The position numbers were made by a program, and so were the translations under genes. A DNA stretch of 50,358 bases from Bradyrhizobium sp. (GTDB lineage: Bacteria > Pseudomonadota > Alphaproteobacteria > Rhizobiales > Xanthobacteraceae): positions 1 to 50,358 of the forward strand of contig NZ_DAHUXJ010000147.1 in assembly GCF_027307225.1 (NCBI RefSeq). The letters run 5' to 3'. The notes under the pieces are model-generated. The model was not told the DNA's origin, searched no databases, and saw only the letters and a list, made by a program, of their open reading frames with translations. Positions 1 through 7,449 of this stretch are shown here, piece by piece; position 1 is the first letter of the stretch, and every line of letters begins with the position of its first letter.

Positions 1-10
1 ATAGAGAAGC

Positions 11-18
11 GGCACTAG
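11..18. repeat. Possible right end of a truncated CTAG palindrome
   Basis: GGCACTAG lies 15 nt before the complete palindrome at 34-113. The AT-rich gap (19-33) resembles the 13-14 nt spacers that separate paired palindromes elsewhere in this window. It may be the last bases of an element whose left half lies outside the window. The left arm is not visible, so this is inference. Confidence 0.35.
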
Positions 19-33
19 AATCATTAAGGTTTG

Positions 34-113
34 CTAGTGCCCATAACTTTCCGAAGTTCGTGAAAGGTGCGGGCTGAGCTGCTGTAACACGAACTTCGGA
101 AAGTGGGCACTAG
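34..113. repeat. CTAG-bounded palindrome, copy 1
   Basis: The outer stem is CTAGTGCCC / GGGCACTAG. A one-sided ATA bulge follows on the left. The inner stem is ACTTTCCGAAGTTCGTG / CACGAACTTCGGAAAGT, 17 perfect pairs, closing a loop of about 25 nt. Both stems are nearly identical in sequence to copy 4 at 28072-28147. It occupies the space just upstream of the MBL gene at 178. No coding potential is evident. Confidence 0.9.
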
Positions 114-177
114 GGGTTTGACCTTTTGACTTGGCGGTGGCTTGCTGAAGGTGGGCCAACCAAAAAGAAGCTTGACG

Positions 178-984
178 ATGGAAACGACCTACGAAATCCA
201 CGCACTCCGCTATGCGACGATGTCGCCGCGCACGCCTCACATGAACTACATCACACCGGACCCGCACGAGACCGCGGCGTCTGATCTCGACTATTTCGTC
301 TGGCTGGTCCAGCGGGCCGGCCGCAACATCCTCGTCGATACCGGATTCAATGCGGAAGAAGCAGCGGTGCGAAGCCGCAGGCTCACGCTCAACCCGGCAG
401 AGGCGCTGACCCGCTTCGGGGTCCGCCCGGAAACGATCGATGACGTGATCGTCACCCACCTGCATTATGACCATGCCGGCAATCTCGACCTGTTTCCGAA
501 GGCGCGTTTTCATCTGCAAGATCGCGAGATGAGCTATGCCACCGGGCGGTGCATGTGCTTCGGCCATCTGCGCCATCCGTTTTCGATCGAGCATGTGACG
601 CTGATGGTGAAACATGTCTACGGCGAGCGCGTCACCTTCCATGCGGGCGACGGCGAGGTTGCGCCCGGCGTCACGGTGCATCATGTCGGCGGTCATTCCG
701 ACGGATTACAGGTCGTTCGCGTCGCGACCGCGCGCGGCCCGGTCGTTCTGGCGTCCGATGCGGCGCATTTCTACGGCAACCTGCATCGCCGCAACCCGTT
801 TCCGATCGTCTACAATATCGGCGACATGTGCGCGGGGTGGGAGACCGTTGAACGGCTGGCCGGCCATCCCGACCGCGTCATCCCCGGTCACGATCCGCTG
901 GTCGCCGAGCTTTATCCGCGCGCCAGCGACAAGGTCGATGCCTTCGCGCTGCACCGGGCGCCGTCGCGTTCTTTTGCAAAGTAA
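178..984 (+). CDS. MBL-fold hydrolase, N-acyl-homoserine-lactonase-like
   Basis: A 268-residue metallo-beta-lactamase-fold hydrolase. The zinc motif HLHYDH is at residues 94-99. Later ligands are visible as the His in VGGHSDG, the Asp in ASDAAHF and the His in VIPGHDP, so a complete two-metal site is predicted. Length and motif order resemble the AttM/AiiB-type lactonases, but MBL enzymes vary widely in substrate, so lactone hydrolysis is only a family-level guess. The ATG at 178 is preferred over an in-frame ATG at 142: the purine-rich AAAAAGAAG lies upstream of 178 and the extra 12 residues look unstructured. The next gene starts 8 nt after its stop, suggesting co-transcription. Confidence 0.8.
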   Translation: METTYEIHALRYATMSPRTPHMNYITPDPHETAASDLDYFVWLVQRAGRNILVDTGFNAEEAAVRSRRLTLNPAEALTRFGVRPETIDDVIVTHLHYDHAGNLDLFPKARFHLQDREMSYATGRCMCFGHLRHPFSIEHVTLMVKHVYGERVTFHAGDGEVAPGVTVHHVGGHSDGLQVVRVATARGPVVLASDAAHFYGNLHRRNPFPIVYNIGDMCAGWETVERLAGHPDRVIPGHDPLVAELYPRASDKVDAFALHRAPSRSFAK

Positions 985-992
985 TTCGCGCG

Positions 993-2225
993 ATGGCTGC
1001 CTATAGCAATCTCGGCTTCGTTGGCCTCGGCGTGATGGGCGAGCCGATCTGCCGCAATCTCGTTCGAAAGAGCGGCGCGCGTGTGACGGTGTTCGATCTT
1101 GCGCCGGAGCCGCTGGCGCGGCTGAAGGCGGATGGCGCCGCCATTGCTGCTTCCGTGGCTGAAGTGATCGGCCAATGTGAGGTTCTCTTCATTTGCCTGC
1201 CCAGCGCAAAGCATGTGCGTGACGTGTTCGAAGGCGATGGCATTCTGAAGAACATTGGCAAAGGCCAGGTCGTCGTCGATCTCGGCACCTCGTCCGTGAG
1301 CCAGACGCGCGATTTCGCCAGCCGCGTGAAGACAAAGGGCGCGGTCTGGGTCGATGCGCCGATCGCGCGAACCCGTCAGGCCGCGCAGGACGGCACGTTG
1401 AGCGTCATGGTCGGCGCGACGGCGGAGCTGTTTGCGGCGCTCAAGCCGTTGATCGGGTGCTTCGCCACCGATGTCACGCTTTGCGGCGGCACCGGGGCCG
1501 GGCAGGTGACGAAAATTCTCAACAACATGGTGTTGTTTCAGACGGTTAATGCGCTGTCCGAAGCGGTTGCACTCGCCAAACGCAACGATGTCGATCCGGC
1601 ATTGCTGCTCGACACGCTCTCGAAAGGCTCGGCGGACAGCTTCGCGCTCCGCAATCACGGCATGAAGGCGATTGTGCCCGGCAATTTCCCGGAGCGCGCT
1701 TTCTCGACCGAATACGCGCTGAAGGATTTGTCCTACGCGCTTGAGCTCGCGTCGGATGCGGGTTTGAGGATCCGCGGTGCGGAGCTAACCGGCAAAATCC
1801 TGCAGGAAGCGGTCGATGCGGGTTCGGGCGGCGCTTACTTTCCAGTCATCGCCAAACATCTCGATGGAGACAAGCGCGCCATGATTGATCGCTTCGCTGG
1901 TCTTACGCCGACGCGCAGTCGTGCGGTGGTTCACGACGGCCTGGTACTCACCGTCGCGGTCGCCCCCGATCCCGTGACGCCATCGATGTACGAGCAAACC
2001 AGAAAGGCGCTGGCGCGGATAGACGAAAGCCTCGCGCTATGCGGGACCGACAAAGCCAAGATACTGTCGGCCATCGTCTACATCAACGGCATGGCACTGA
2101 AGGGCGAGATGAATCGCGCCTGGGACGAATGGGTCGATAAGGCCAATCCGCCTATGCGGGCCTGCATCGGGGTCGAGCTGGAACCGCCGCACATCGTCGA
2201 GATCGTCGTAACCGCGGCGAAATAA
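993..2225 (+). CDS. 3-hydroxyisobutyrate-dehydrogenase-family protein fused to a RidA domain
   Basis: 410 residues in two parts. Residues 1 to about 290 are a beta-hydroxyacid dehydrogenase: N-terminal Rossmann motif GFVGLGVMG, substrate-region motif around GTSSVSQTR, and a catalytic-Lys region GAGQVTKILNN. Residues about 298-410 read as a YjgF/YER057c/UK114 (Rid) domain: LARIDESLALCGTDKAKIL, then a VYINGM strand and the C-terminal VEIVVTAAK. Family members of the first type are normally about 290-300 residues, so the C-terminal domain is an addition. Rid proteins hydrolyse reactive imines/enamines, which suggests channelling of an unstable product, but that is inference. It follows the MBL gene by 8 nt. 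No frameshift is visible at the junction. Confidence 0.85.
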   Translation: MAAYSNLGFVGLGVMGEPICRNLVRKSGARVTVFDLAPEPLARLKADGAAIAASVAEVIGQCEVLFICLPSAKHVRDVFEGDGILKNIGKGQVVVDLGTSSVSQTRDFASRVKTKGAVWVDAPIARTRQAAQDGTLSVMVGATAELFAALKPLIGCFATDVTLCGGTGAGQVTKILNNMVLFQTVNALSEAVALAKRNDVDPALLLDTLSKGSADSFALRNHGMKAIVPGNFPERAFSTEYALKDLSYALELASDAGLRIRGAELTGKILQEAVDAGSGGAYFPVIAKHLDGDKRAMIDRFAGLTPTRSRAVVHDGLVLTVAVAPDPVTPSMYEQTRKALARIDESLALCGTDKAKILSAIVYINGMALKGEMNRAWDEWVDKANPPMRACIGVELEPPHIVEIVVTAAK

Positions 2226-2249
2226 AGTGCGCGGCGGCGTTTGACGCGC

Positions 2250-2317
2250 TTTAGAGCGTTTTCGAGCGAAGTGGGAACCGGTTCGCGTGAAGAAAACGCA
2301 TCACTAGAATCTAGAGC
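2250..2317. repeat. RIME-like intergenic palindromic repeat
   Basis: The segment begins TTTAGAGCGTTTTC, contains the core GAAGTGGGAACCGGTTCGC, and continues GAAGAAAACGC to a terminal TCTAGAGC. GCGTTTTC pairs with GAAAACGC, and GCGAA with TTCGC inside it. This is the layout of the rhizobial intergenic mosaic (RIME-type) elements known in Rhizobiales. It lies between two convergent genes. Confidence 0.65.
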
Positions 2318-2342
2318 CTGGTTTTGATTCAATCAAAACCAG
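2318..2342. terminator. Perfect 12-bp hairpin between convergent genes
   Basis: CTGGTTTTGATT and AATCAAAACCAG are perfect inverted repeats around a single C. The hairpin lies between the stop of the dehydrogenase-RidA gene (2225) and the MarR stop (2351), so it could terminate both transcripts. It has no long T tract, and terminator function is inferred from position. Confidence 0.4.
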
Positions 2343-2350
2343 ATAGGCCT

Positions 2351-2833
2351 TTAGTAGCCGCCGGCTTTTGCGGCCTCCCCGATCGTCTGGGCGAGCCCAA
2401 GGCTCTGCTCGATCTTGCCCAGCGCGGCTGCGAGTTCCTTGCGCTCTCCCGCCGACAGGCACGAGAGAATTTCCTGTTCCTTGCGGAGCAGCCGCGGGAT
2501 CAATTCTTCGTAGAGCTGGCGGCCTTTCGGCGTGAGCTGGAGCGCAAATTCGCGGCGGTCGTCTTCGTTGGCGACCCGCTCGATGATCTTGCGCTGCATC
2601 AGCGCCGTGACGGCACGGCTGATCGTCGATTTATGGGTGCGGGTGCAATGAGAAATATATTGAGCGGTGCAGGCGCGCTCGCGGAAGCCCAGCGTTGCCA
2701 GCACCCTCCATTCCGGAATGTCCAGGCCATAACGCTCGCGATATTCGACCGATAAGGCCGCGCTCACCTCCGCCGCCAGGCGGTTGAGGCGGAACGGCAC
2801 GAAGCGGAACAAATCGAGCTGTGTCCTTGCCAA
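2351..2833 (-). CDS. MarR-family transcriptional regulator
   Basis: 160 residues with a winged-helix MarR domain: the recognition-helix region THKSTISRAVTALMQRKIIER and the wing DDRREFALQLTPKGRQLYEEL. The start is a TTG (complement 2831-2833) with GGAG five bases upstream on the minus strand. It is transcribed divergently from the monooxygenase-hmgA-fahA operon, so it is the obvious candidate repressor, with an aromatic acid or pathway intermediate as ligand. That role is inference from position. A short inverted repeat at 2879-2896 is a candidate operator. Confidence 0.9.
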   Translation of the reverse strand: MARTQLDLFRFVPFRLNRLAAEVSAALSVEYRERYGLDIPEWRVLATLGFRERACTAQYISHCTRTHKSTISRAVTALMQRKIIERVANEDDRREFALQLTPKGRQLYEELIPRLLRKEQEILSCLSAGERKELAAALGKIEQSLGLAQTIGEAAKAGGY

Positions 2834-2878
2834 AATGGCTCCAATGCGGGTTGCGCTCGCGGCGCGGCGGGTTTAAGA

Positions 2879-2896
2879 TAGTTGCAAGTGAAACTA
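2879..2896. promoter_or_regulatory. Candidate MarR operator
   Basis: TAGTT (2879-2883) and AACTA (2892-2896) form an inverted repeat separated by 8 bp, about 46 bp upstream of the MarR start and within the divergent region. MarR dimers typically bind 16-20 bp palindromes of this layout. Assignment rests on position and symmetry only. Confidence 0.4.
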
Positions 2897-2935
2897 ATTT
2901 AACAGGGCCGGATCGTTCTGGCCAGAGCCTAAGCG

Positions 2936-3013
2936 CTAGTGAAGTGGATTTGACATTCGCTCTCATCTGGCCGCGGGCTCGCAATGCGAATGTCAAATCC
3001 TAAACTTCACTAG
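2936..3013. repeat. CTAG-bounded palindrome, copy 2
   Basis: Outer stem CTAGTGAAGT / ACTTCACTAG, with a TAA bulge on the right side. Inner stem GGATTTGACATTCGC / GCGAATGTCAAATCC is perfect. The inner arm is shared with copy 9 (36016-36094), but the outer stem differs. It is separated from copy 3 by 13 AT-rich bases (3014-3026). Confidence 0.9.
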
Positions 3014-3026
3014 CATCTAATATTTG

Positions 3027-3102
3027 CCAGTGATCCTATGATTCTAACATTCGCAAAAGTAGCCGCCGCGAAGGGATGCGAATGCTAGAATCGGAGCACT
3101 AG
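3027..3102. repeat. CTAG-bounded palindrome, copy 3, abutting a start codon
   Basis: Left end CCAGTGATCC, TAT bulge, inner arm GATTCTAACATTCGC. Right side GCGAATGCTAGAATC then GGAGCACTAG. The left end has two mismatches to the right end. Arms and loop match the reverse complement of copy 8 (35926-36002). The right end is followed directly by the ATG at 3103, and GGAG at 3093-3096 in the right arm is a well-spaced Shine-Dalgarno sequence for it. Confidence 0.85.
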
Positions 3103-4737
3103 ATGTCGCAGGGCAATAGCCAGACCGACACCCGGGGCCGGACCCGGTTCGGCTATCATCGCCATGCCGACCAGGATCGCGCCGGCAGTGGCATCGCTAC
3201 CCATCCCGTGGTCGTGGTTGGCGCGGGGCCGGTGGGGCTGTCGCTTGCGATCGATCTGGCGCAGCGCGGCCAGGCGGTCGTGCTGCTGGACGATGCGGAC
3301 CGCATCGGCGAAGGCTCACGCGCTATCTGCTTCTCGAAGCGCTCGCTCGAATTCTGGGACCGGCTCGGCGTCGGTCAGCGCATGGTCGACAAGGGCGTGG
3401 TCTGGCAGGTCGGGAAAATCTTCCACGGCGCTTCGCTGCTCTATCAGTTCGACCTGTTGCCGGAGCAGGGACACAAGCGGCCCGCTTTCATCAATCTTCA
3501 GCAGTTCTATGCAGAGGCCTATCTGGTCGATCGCGTCAGTGAATTGCCCGCCATTTCCTTGCGGTGGTGCAACAAGGTCACGGGATTGGAGCAGCGCAAC
3601 GACCACGTCGTTCTCTCCGTCGAGACGCCGGACGGGCCGTATCGGATCGCTGCGAGCTACGTCGTTGCCTGCGACGGTGCGCGTTCGACGCTGCGGCAAA
3701 TGGTGGGCGCCGAGTTTGCCGGCCAGGTGTTCGAGGATCAGTTTCTGATCGCCGACGTCAAGATGACAGCGGAATTTCCGACCGAGCGCTGGTTCTGGTT
3801 CGATCCGCCGTTTCATGCCGGCAGGTCGGCCTTGCTACACAAGCAGCCGGACGATGTCTGGCGCATCGACCTGCAGCTTGACCGGAACGCCGACCCCGTC
3901 GCCGAGAAGCAGCCGGAAAATGTGCGGCCGCGGATCGCGCGCATGCTAGGCCACGACCATTTCGATTTCGAGTGGATTTCGCTTTACAAGTTCCAGTGCC
4001 GGCGCATGGCGCGCTTCCTCCACGGCCGCGTGGTCTTTGCAGGCGATGCGGCACATCAGGTTTCGCCATTCGGCGCGCGCGGTGCCAATTCGGGCCTGGA
4101 GGACGCCGAAAACCTCGGCTGGAAGCTCGACCGCGTTCTGCGCAAGACCTCGCCGGAAACCTTGCTGGAGAGTTATCACATCGAGCGCAGCCAGGCAGCT
4201 GACGAGAATATCCGCGAGTCGACCCGTTCTACCGATTTCATGGCGCCAAATTCGTCTTACGAGGCGCGGCTGCGCAAGACGGTATTGTCGCTCGCCAAGG
4301 AAACGGAATTCGGCAAGCGAATGGTCAATGGCGGCCGGTTGTCGGTTCCTTCGATTTATCAAACCTCGCTGTCGACCGTGGATAACGAGGACTGGCGCGG
4401 TGGCCCGCGTCCCGGCGCCTCGATGGTCGATGCGCCCATCACGGGATCTATCGGCGAGACCGTCTATCTCACCGATGCGTTCGCGAAAGCAGGCCGGCGC
4501 TTCGCTCTGCTCGTCTTCGTAAATGGTGGGGCCATGGACCTTCCCGACGATGTCGCGCTGATCCCGGTCGGAGGCGCGGAATTTTCCGACGCTGCCGGCC
4601 ATCTGGCCTCACGCTACGATGCGAGGGCTGAAACCGCTTATCTGGTCCGGCCGGACGGCTACGTCGCCGCGCGTTTCCGTCATCCGACGCGAGGCGCCAT
4701 CGAGGCCGCACTTTTGCGCGCAGCCGGCAACATCTGA
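3103..4737 (+). CDS. FAD-dependent aromatic monooxygenase (MhpA/PHBH-like)
   Basis: 544 residues, a class A flavoprotein hydroxylase. Visible are the FAD-binding GAGPVG at residues 40-45, the DG motif in VACDGARSTLR near residue 187, and the GD motif in VVFAGDAAHQVSP near residue 311. Length and the C-terminal thioredoxin-like extension match 3-(3-hydroxyphenyl)propionate-hydroxylase-type enzymes. It heads an operon leading to hmgA and fahA, so hydroxylation of a monohydroxylated aromatic acid towards homogentisate or a similar ring-cleavage substrate is plausible; the exact substrate is not readable. The ATG directly follows a palindrome, with GGAG six bases upstream inside the palindrome arm. 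Confidence 0.88.
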   Translation: MSQGNSQTDTRGRTRFGYHRHADQDRAGSGIATHPVVVVGAGPVGLSLAIDLAQRGQAVVLLDDADRIGEGSRAICFSKRSLEFWDRLGVGQRMVDKGVVWQVGKIFHGASLLYQFDLLPEQGHKRPAFINLQQFYAEAYLVDRVSELPAISLRWCNKVTGLEQRNDHVVLSVETPDGPYRIAASYVVACDGARSTLRQMVGAEFAGQVFEDQFLIADVKMTAEFPTERWFWFDPPFHAGRSALLHKQPDDVWRIDLQLDRNADPVAEKQPENVRPRIARMLGHDHFDFEWISLYKFQCRRMARFLHGRVVFAGDAAHQVSPFGARGANSGLEDAENLGWKLDRVLRKTSPETLLESYHIERSQAADENIRESTRSTDFMAPNSSYEARLRKTVLSLAKETEFGKRMVNGGRLSVPSIYQTSLSTVDNEDWRGGPRPGASMVDAPITGSIGETVYLTDAFAKAGRRFALLVFVNGGAMDLPDDVALIPVGGAEFSDAAGHLASRYDARAETAYLVRPDGYVAARFRHPTRGAIEAALLRAAGNI

Positions 4738-4744
4738 GGTGGCT

Positions 4745-4978
4745 ATGGCGTTGGTGACCCGATCGAACTTCGAAAAGCCGGACGATGCGTTTCGCGCCGT
4801 CATCGAGGCGCATCGCGGGCTAGGCGACGAGGCGAGCGCCGATCTTGACGCGGCGCTGGTTCTCATTCTCGCCAACCATATCGGCGATCTCGACGTCCTG
4901 CGTGAGGCGATCGATCTCGCCAAGCGGCGAATGCTGGAAGCGAGCCAGCAGCAGCAGCAACAACAACAGCAGCAATAA
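4745..4978 (+). CDS. DUF2783-like small protein with C-terminal poly-Gln
   Basis: 77 residues. The core, from FEKPDDAFRAVIEAHRGL through LVLILANHIGDLDVLREAI, looks like the short DUF2783 proteins often found beside MhpA-type hydroxylases. Function is unknown. The ATG at 4745 follows the monooxygenase stop by 7 nt, with GAGG upstream. The last ten codons before the stop (4946-4975) are all CAG or CAA, giving a Gln10 tail that looks like a repeat expansion rather than a conserved domain. The next gene begins 17 nt later, within the same operon. Confidence 0.75.
   Translation: MALVTRSNFEKPDDAFRAVIEAHRGLGDEASADLDAALVLILANHIGDLDVLREAIDLAKRRMLEASQQQQQQQQQQ
4946..4975 (+). repeat. CAG/CAA trinucleotide tract (Gln10)
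   Basis: Ten in-frame glutamine codons: four CAG, three CAA, two CAG, one CAA, directly before the stop. It is an imperfect microsatellite; the interruptions should reduce slippage. Confidence 0.9.
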
Positions 4979-4995
4979 CCAACAGGATTGAAGCG

Positions 4996-5961
4996 ATGGC
5001 CGAAGGAATTGCAAAGGGATTTGCGTCCACCACCGACATGGCCGAGAAGAAGGTCACCTTCTCCGAGATCGGCACTGACCTTTATGCCTTCACCGCGGAA
5101 GGTGACCCCAACACAGCGGTCATTGTCGGCGAAGACGGCTGCCTGGTGTTCGATGCGCAGGCGACGCCCGCGATGGCCAACAAGGTGATCGAGCGTGTGC
5201 GCAAGGTCACCGACAAGCCGATCAAATATGTCGTGCTGTCGCATTACCACGCGGTGCGGGTGTTGGGCGGGTCGGCCTACAAGGCGCAAGCCGTGATCGC
5301 CTCGCAGGAAACCTATCGGTTGGTTGCCGAGCGCGGCCAGCAGGACTGGGATTCCGAATATGGCCGTTTCCCGCGCTTGTTTCAGGATGCAGAGAGCATT
5401 CCCGGGCTGACCTGGCCGACGCTCACTTTCGAAGGCGAGATGTCGATCTATCTCGGCAAGCGCGAGGTGCGCCTGATGCAGCTCGGCGCAGGCCATACCT
5501 CGGGTGATATCGTCGCCTGGGTGCCGGATGCGGAAGTGATGTTCTCCGGCGACCTGATCGAATACCACTCGGCCTGCTATTGCGGCGATGCGCATTTGCG
5601 GGAGTGGCCAGCGACGCTGAACGAAATCCGCGCCTTCAATCCCAAGGCAATCGCGCCGGGACGCGGCGATGCGCTGAAAGGACTGGCAACCGGGCGAGAT
5701 GCCATCGCGATGACGCGCGACTTCGTCACGACGCTTTATGGCGCCGCGGAATCTGCGGTCGCCAAGGAACGCAGCCTGAAGGATACCATGGCCGTTGCGC
5801 GCGAAGTGATGGATCCGAAGTTTTCGAGCTTTGCCATTTACGAGCACTGCCTGCCGTTCAACGTCTCGCGCGCGTTCGACGAAGCGTCGGGGATCGATGA
5901 CCCCGTGATCTGGACCGACAAGCGCGACCGGGAAATGTGGGCTTCCTTACAAGGAGGATGA
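4996..5961 (+). CDS. MBL-fold protein with a degenerate second metal site
   Basis: 321 residues, metallo-beta-lactamase fold. The usual HxHxDH motif reads HYHAVR at residues 83-88, so the Asp and third His are replaced by Val and Arg. The later His in GAGHTSGD and the Asp in FSGDLIEYH are kept, but the last His of the usual PGHG is Arg in APGRGDAL (near residue 222). Zn1 ligands therefore survive and all Zn2-only ligands are lost. The protein is otherwise full length and its reading frame is clean. It sits between the DUF2783 gene and hmgA and overlaps the hmgA translation start region. A role in the aromatic pathway is inferred from context; hydrolase activity is uncertain. Confidence 0.82.
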   Translation: MAEGIAKGFASTTDMAEKKVTFSEIGTDLYAFTAEGDPNTAVIVGEDGCLVFDAQATPAMANKVIERVRKVTDKPIKYVVLSHYHAVRVLGGSAYKAQAVIASQETYRLVAERGQQDWDSEYGRFPRLFQDAESIPGLTWPTLTFEGEMSIYLGKREVRLMQLGAGHTSGDIVAWVPDAEVMFSGDLIEYHSACYCGDAHLREWPATLNEIRAFNPKAIAPGRGDALKGLATGRDAIAMTRDFVTTLYGAAESAVAKERSLKDTMAVAREVMDPKFSSFAIYEHCLPFNVSRAFDEASGIDDPVIWTDKRDREMWASLQGG

Positions 5962-5963
5962 TG

Positions 5964-7310
5964 ATGAATATCAATACCTCACCCGGTGCGGTCAGCCGTA
6001 GCTCAGCCAACATCACGCCGGGCTACATGTCCGGCTTCGGCAACAGCTTTGAGACCGAGGCGCTCCCCGGTGCTTTGCCGATCGGACGCAACTCGCCGCA
6101 GCGTTGCGCCTACGGGCTTTATGCCGAGCAGCTCTCCGGTTCGCCCTTTACTGCGCCGCGCGGCAGCAACGAGCGCTCCTGGCTCTATCGCATTCGTCCC
6201 TCCGTTCGGCATTCCGGCCGCTTTGAAAAGGCCGATATCGGGCTGTGGCGGACCGCGCCGTGCCTAGAGCATGAGATGGCGATCGGACAATTGCGCTGGG
6301 ATCCCGCGCCGATTCCGAAAGCCGAGGTGACCTTCCTGCAAGGCATGCAAACGATGACGACCGCCGGCGACGCCGGCACGCAAGCAGGCATGGCGGCCCA
6401 TGTGTTCCTGATCACCAAATCTATGGTCGACCAGAATTTCTATAATGCCGATGGCGAAATGCTGTTCGTGACACAGCAGGGCGCCTTGCGCTTCATCACC
6501 GAGTTCGGGCGCATCGATGTCGAGCCCGGCGAGATCGCCGTCATTCCGCGCGGCGTGAAATTCCGCGTTGAACTGACCGCAGGCCCGGCGCGTGGTTATG
6601 CTTGCGAAAATTACGGCGGCGCCTTCACGCTGCCGGAGCGCGGGCCGATCGGCGCCAATTGCCTTGCCAATGCGCGCGATTTCCTCACACCTGTTGCGGC
6701 CTACGAGGACAAGGACACGCCGACCGAATTGTTCGTGAAATGGGGCGGCGCGCTCTATGTGACGAAGCTGCCGCATTCGCCCATCGACGTGGTGGCCTGG
6801 CACGGCAATTACGCGCCTTACAAATACGATCTGCGAAGCTTTTCGCCGGTCGGCGCGATCGGGTTCGACCATCCTGATCCGTCGATTTTCACCGTGTTGA
6901 CCTCACCGTCGGAAACCGCCGGTACCGCCAATATCGACCTCGTGATCTTTCCCGAGCGATGGGCCGTTGCCGAAAACACCTTCCGGCCGCCCTGGTATCA
7001 CATGAACATCATGTCGGAGTTCATGGGCCTGATCTATGGCGTCTATGACGCCAAGCCGCAGGGGTTCACGCCCGGCGGCATCAGTCTGCACAACATGATG
7101 TTGCCGCACGGTCCCGACCGCGAGGCGTTCGATCACGCCAGCAATAGCGAATTGAAGCCGGTCAAGCTGGCGGGCACGATGGCCTTCATGTTCGAGACGC
7201 GGTTTCCGCAGCGCGTCACCGCGCATGCGGCGAAATCGGCGACGTTGCAGCATGATTACGCGGATTGCTGGAAAGGCCTCGAGAAGCGGTTCGATCCAGC
7301 CAAGCCGTAG
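5964..7310 (+). CDS. hmgA: Homogentisate 1,2-dioxygenase
   Basis: Fe(II) extradiol-type dioxygenase that opens homogentisate to maleylacetoacetate in tyrosine/phenylacetate-type catabolism. About 448 residues, the usual length. The N-terminal YMSGFGNSFETEALPGALP and the metal-site region PPWYHMNIMSEFMG (His and Glu) followed by SLHNMMLPHGPD (His) are characteristic. GGAGG at 5953-5957 precedes three consecutive in-frame ATGs (5958, 5961, 5964); the third has the best spacing. The preceding gene's TGA (5959-5961) overlaps this triplet, implying coupled translation. Maleylacetoacetate isomerase is not present in the window; fahA follows. Confidence 0.97.
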   Translation: MNINTSPGAVSRSSANITPGYMSGFGNSFETEALPGALPIGRNSPQRCAYGLYAEQLSGSPFTAPRGSNERSWLYRIRPSVRHSGRFEKADIGLWRTAPCLEHEMAIGQLRWDPAPIPKAEVTFLQGMQTMTTAGDAGTQAGMAAHVFLITKSMVDQNFYNADGEMLFVTQQGALRFITEFGRIDVEPGEIAVIPRGVKFRVELTAGPARGYACENYGGAFTLPERGPIGANCLANARDFLTPVAAYEDKDTPTELFVKWGGALYVTKLPHSPIDVVAWHGNYAPYKYDLRSFSPVGAIGFDHPDPSIFTVLTSPSETAGTANIDLVIFPERWAVAENTFRPPWYHMNIMSEFMGLIYGVYDAKPQGFTPGGISLHNMMLPHGPDREAFDHASNSELKPVKLAGTMAFMFETRFPQRVTAHAAKSATLQHDYADCWKGLEKRFDPAKP

Positions 7311-7320
7311 TTTTGAGTGC

Positions 7321-7427
7321 TCGTCATCGCCGGGCTTCACCCGGCGATCCATCGCACTTTTTGAAGGGTGGATGCCCGAGTCATCTAGCGCGAAGACGCG
7401 CTTCGCGCTTTTGCCCTGGCATGACGA
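7321..7427. repeat. Composite palindromic repeat between hmgA and fahA
   Basis: The outer ends TCGTCAT (7321-7327) and ATGACGA (7421-7427) pair. Inside are two further hairpins: ATCGCCGGG/CCCGGCGAT (7326-7348) and AGCGCGAAG/CTTCGCGCT (7387-7409). This is the CGTCATxGCCGGG-type dispersed element common in Bradyrhizobium genomes, here with an apparent extra inner hairpin. It sits inside the operon and could attenuate transcription or protect the hmgA mRNA end. Confidence 0.7.
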
Positions 7428-7449
7428 TTTTTCCGATTGGAGAGCTAAC

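Noticed and set aside
34..113. Reading the CTAG palindromes as Rho-independent terminators
   Set aside because: No T tract follows either arm, the loops are 20-25 nt, some copies precede start codons, and the bulge is consistently present.
7225..7449. An N-terminal extension of FahA into hmgA
   Set aside because: The frame is open through the palindromic repeat, but the encoded residues do not resemble FAH, and the TTG at 7450 has a good ribosome site and the normal N-terminus.
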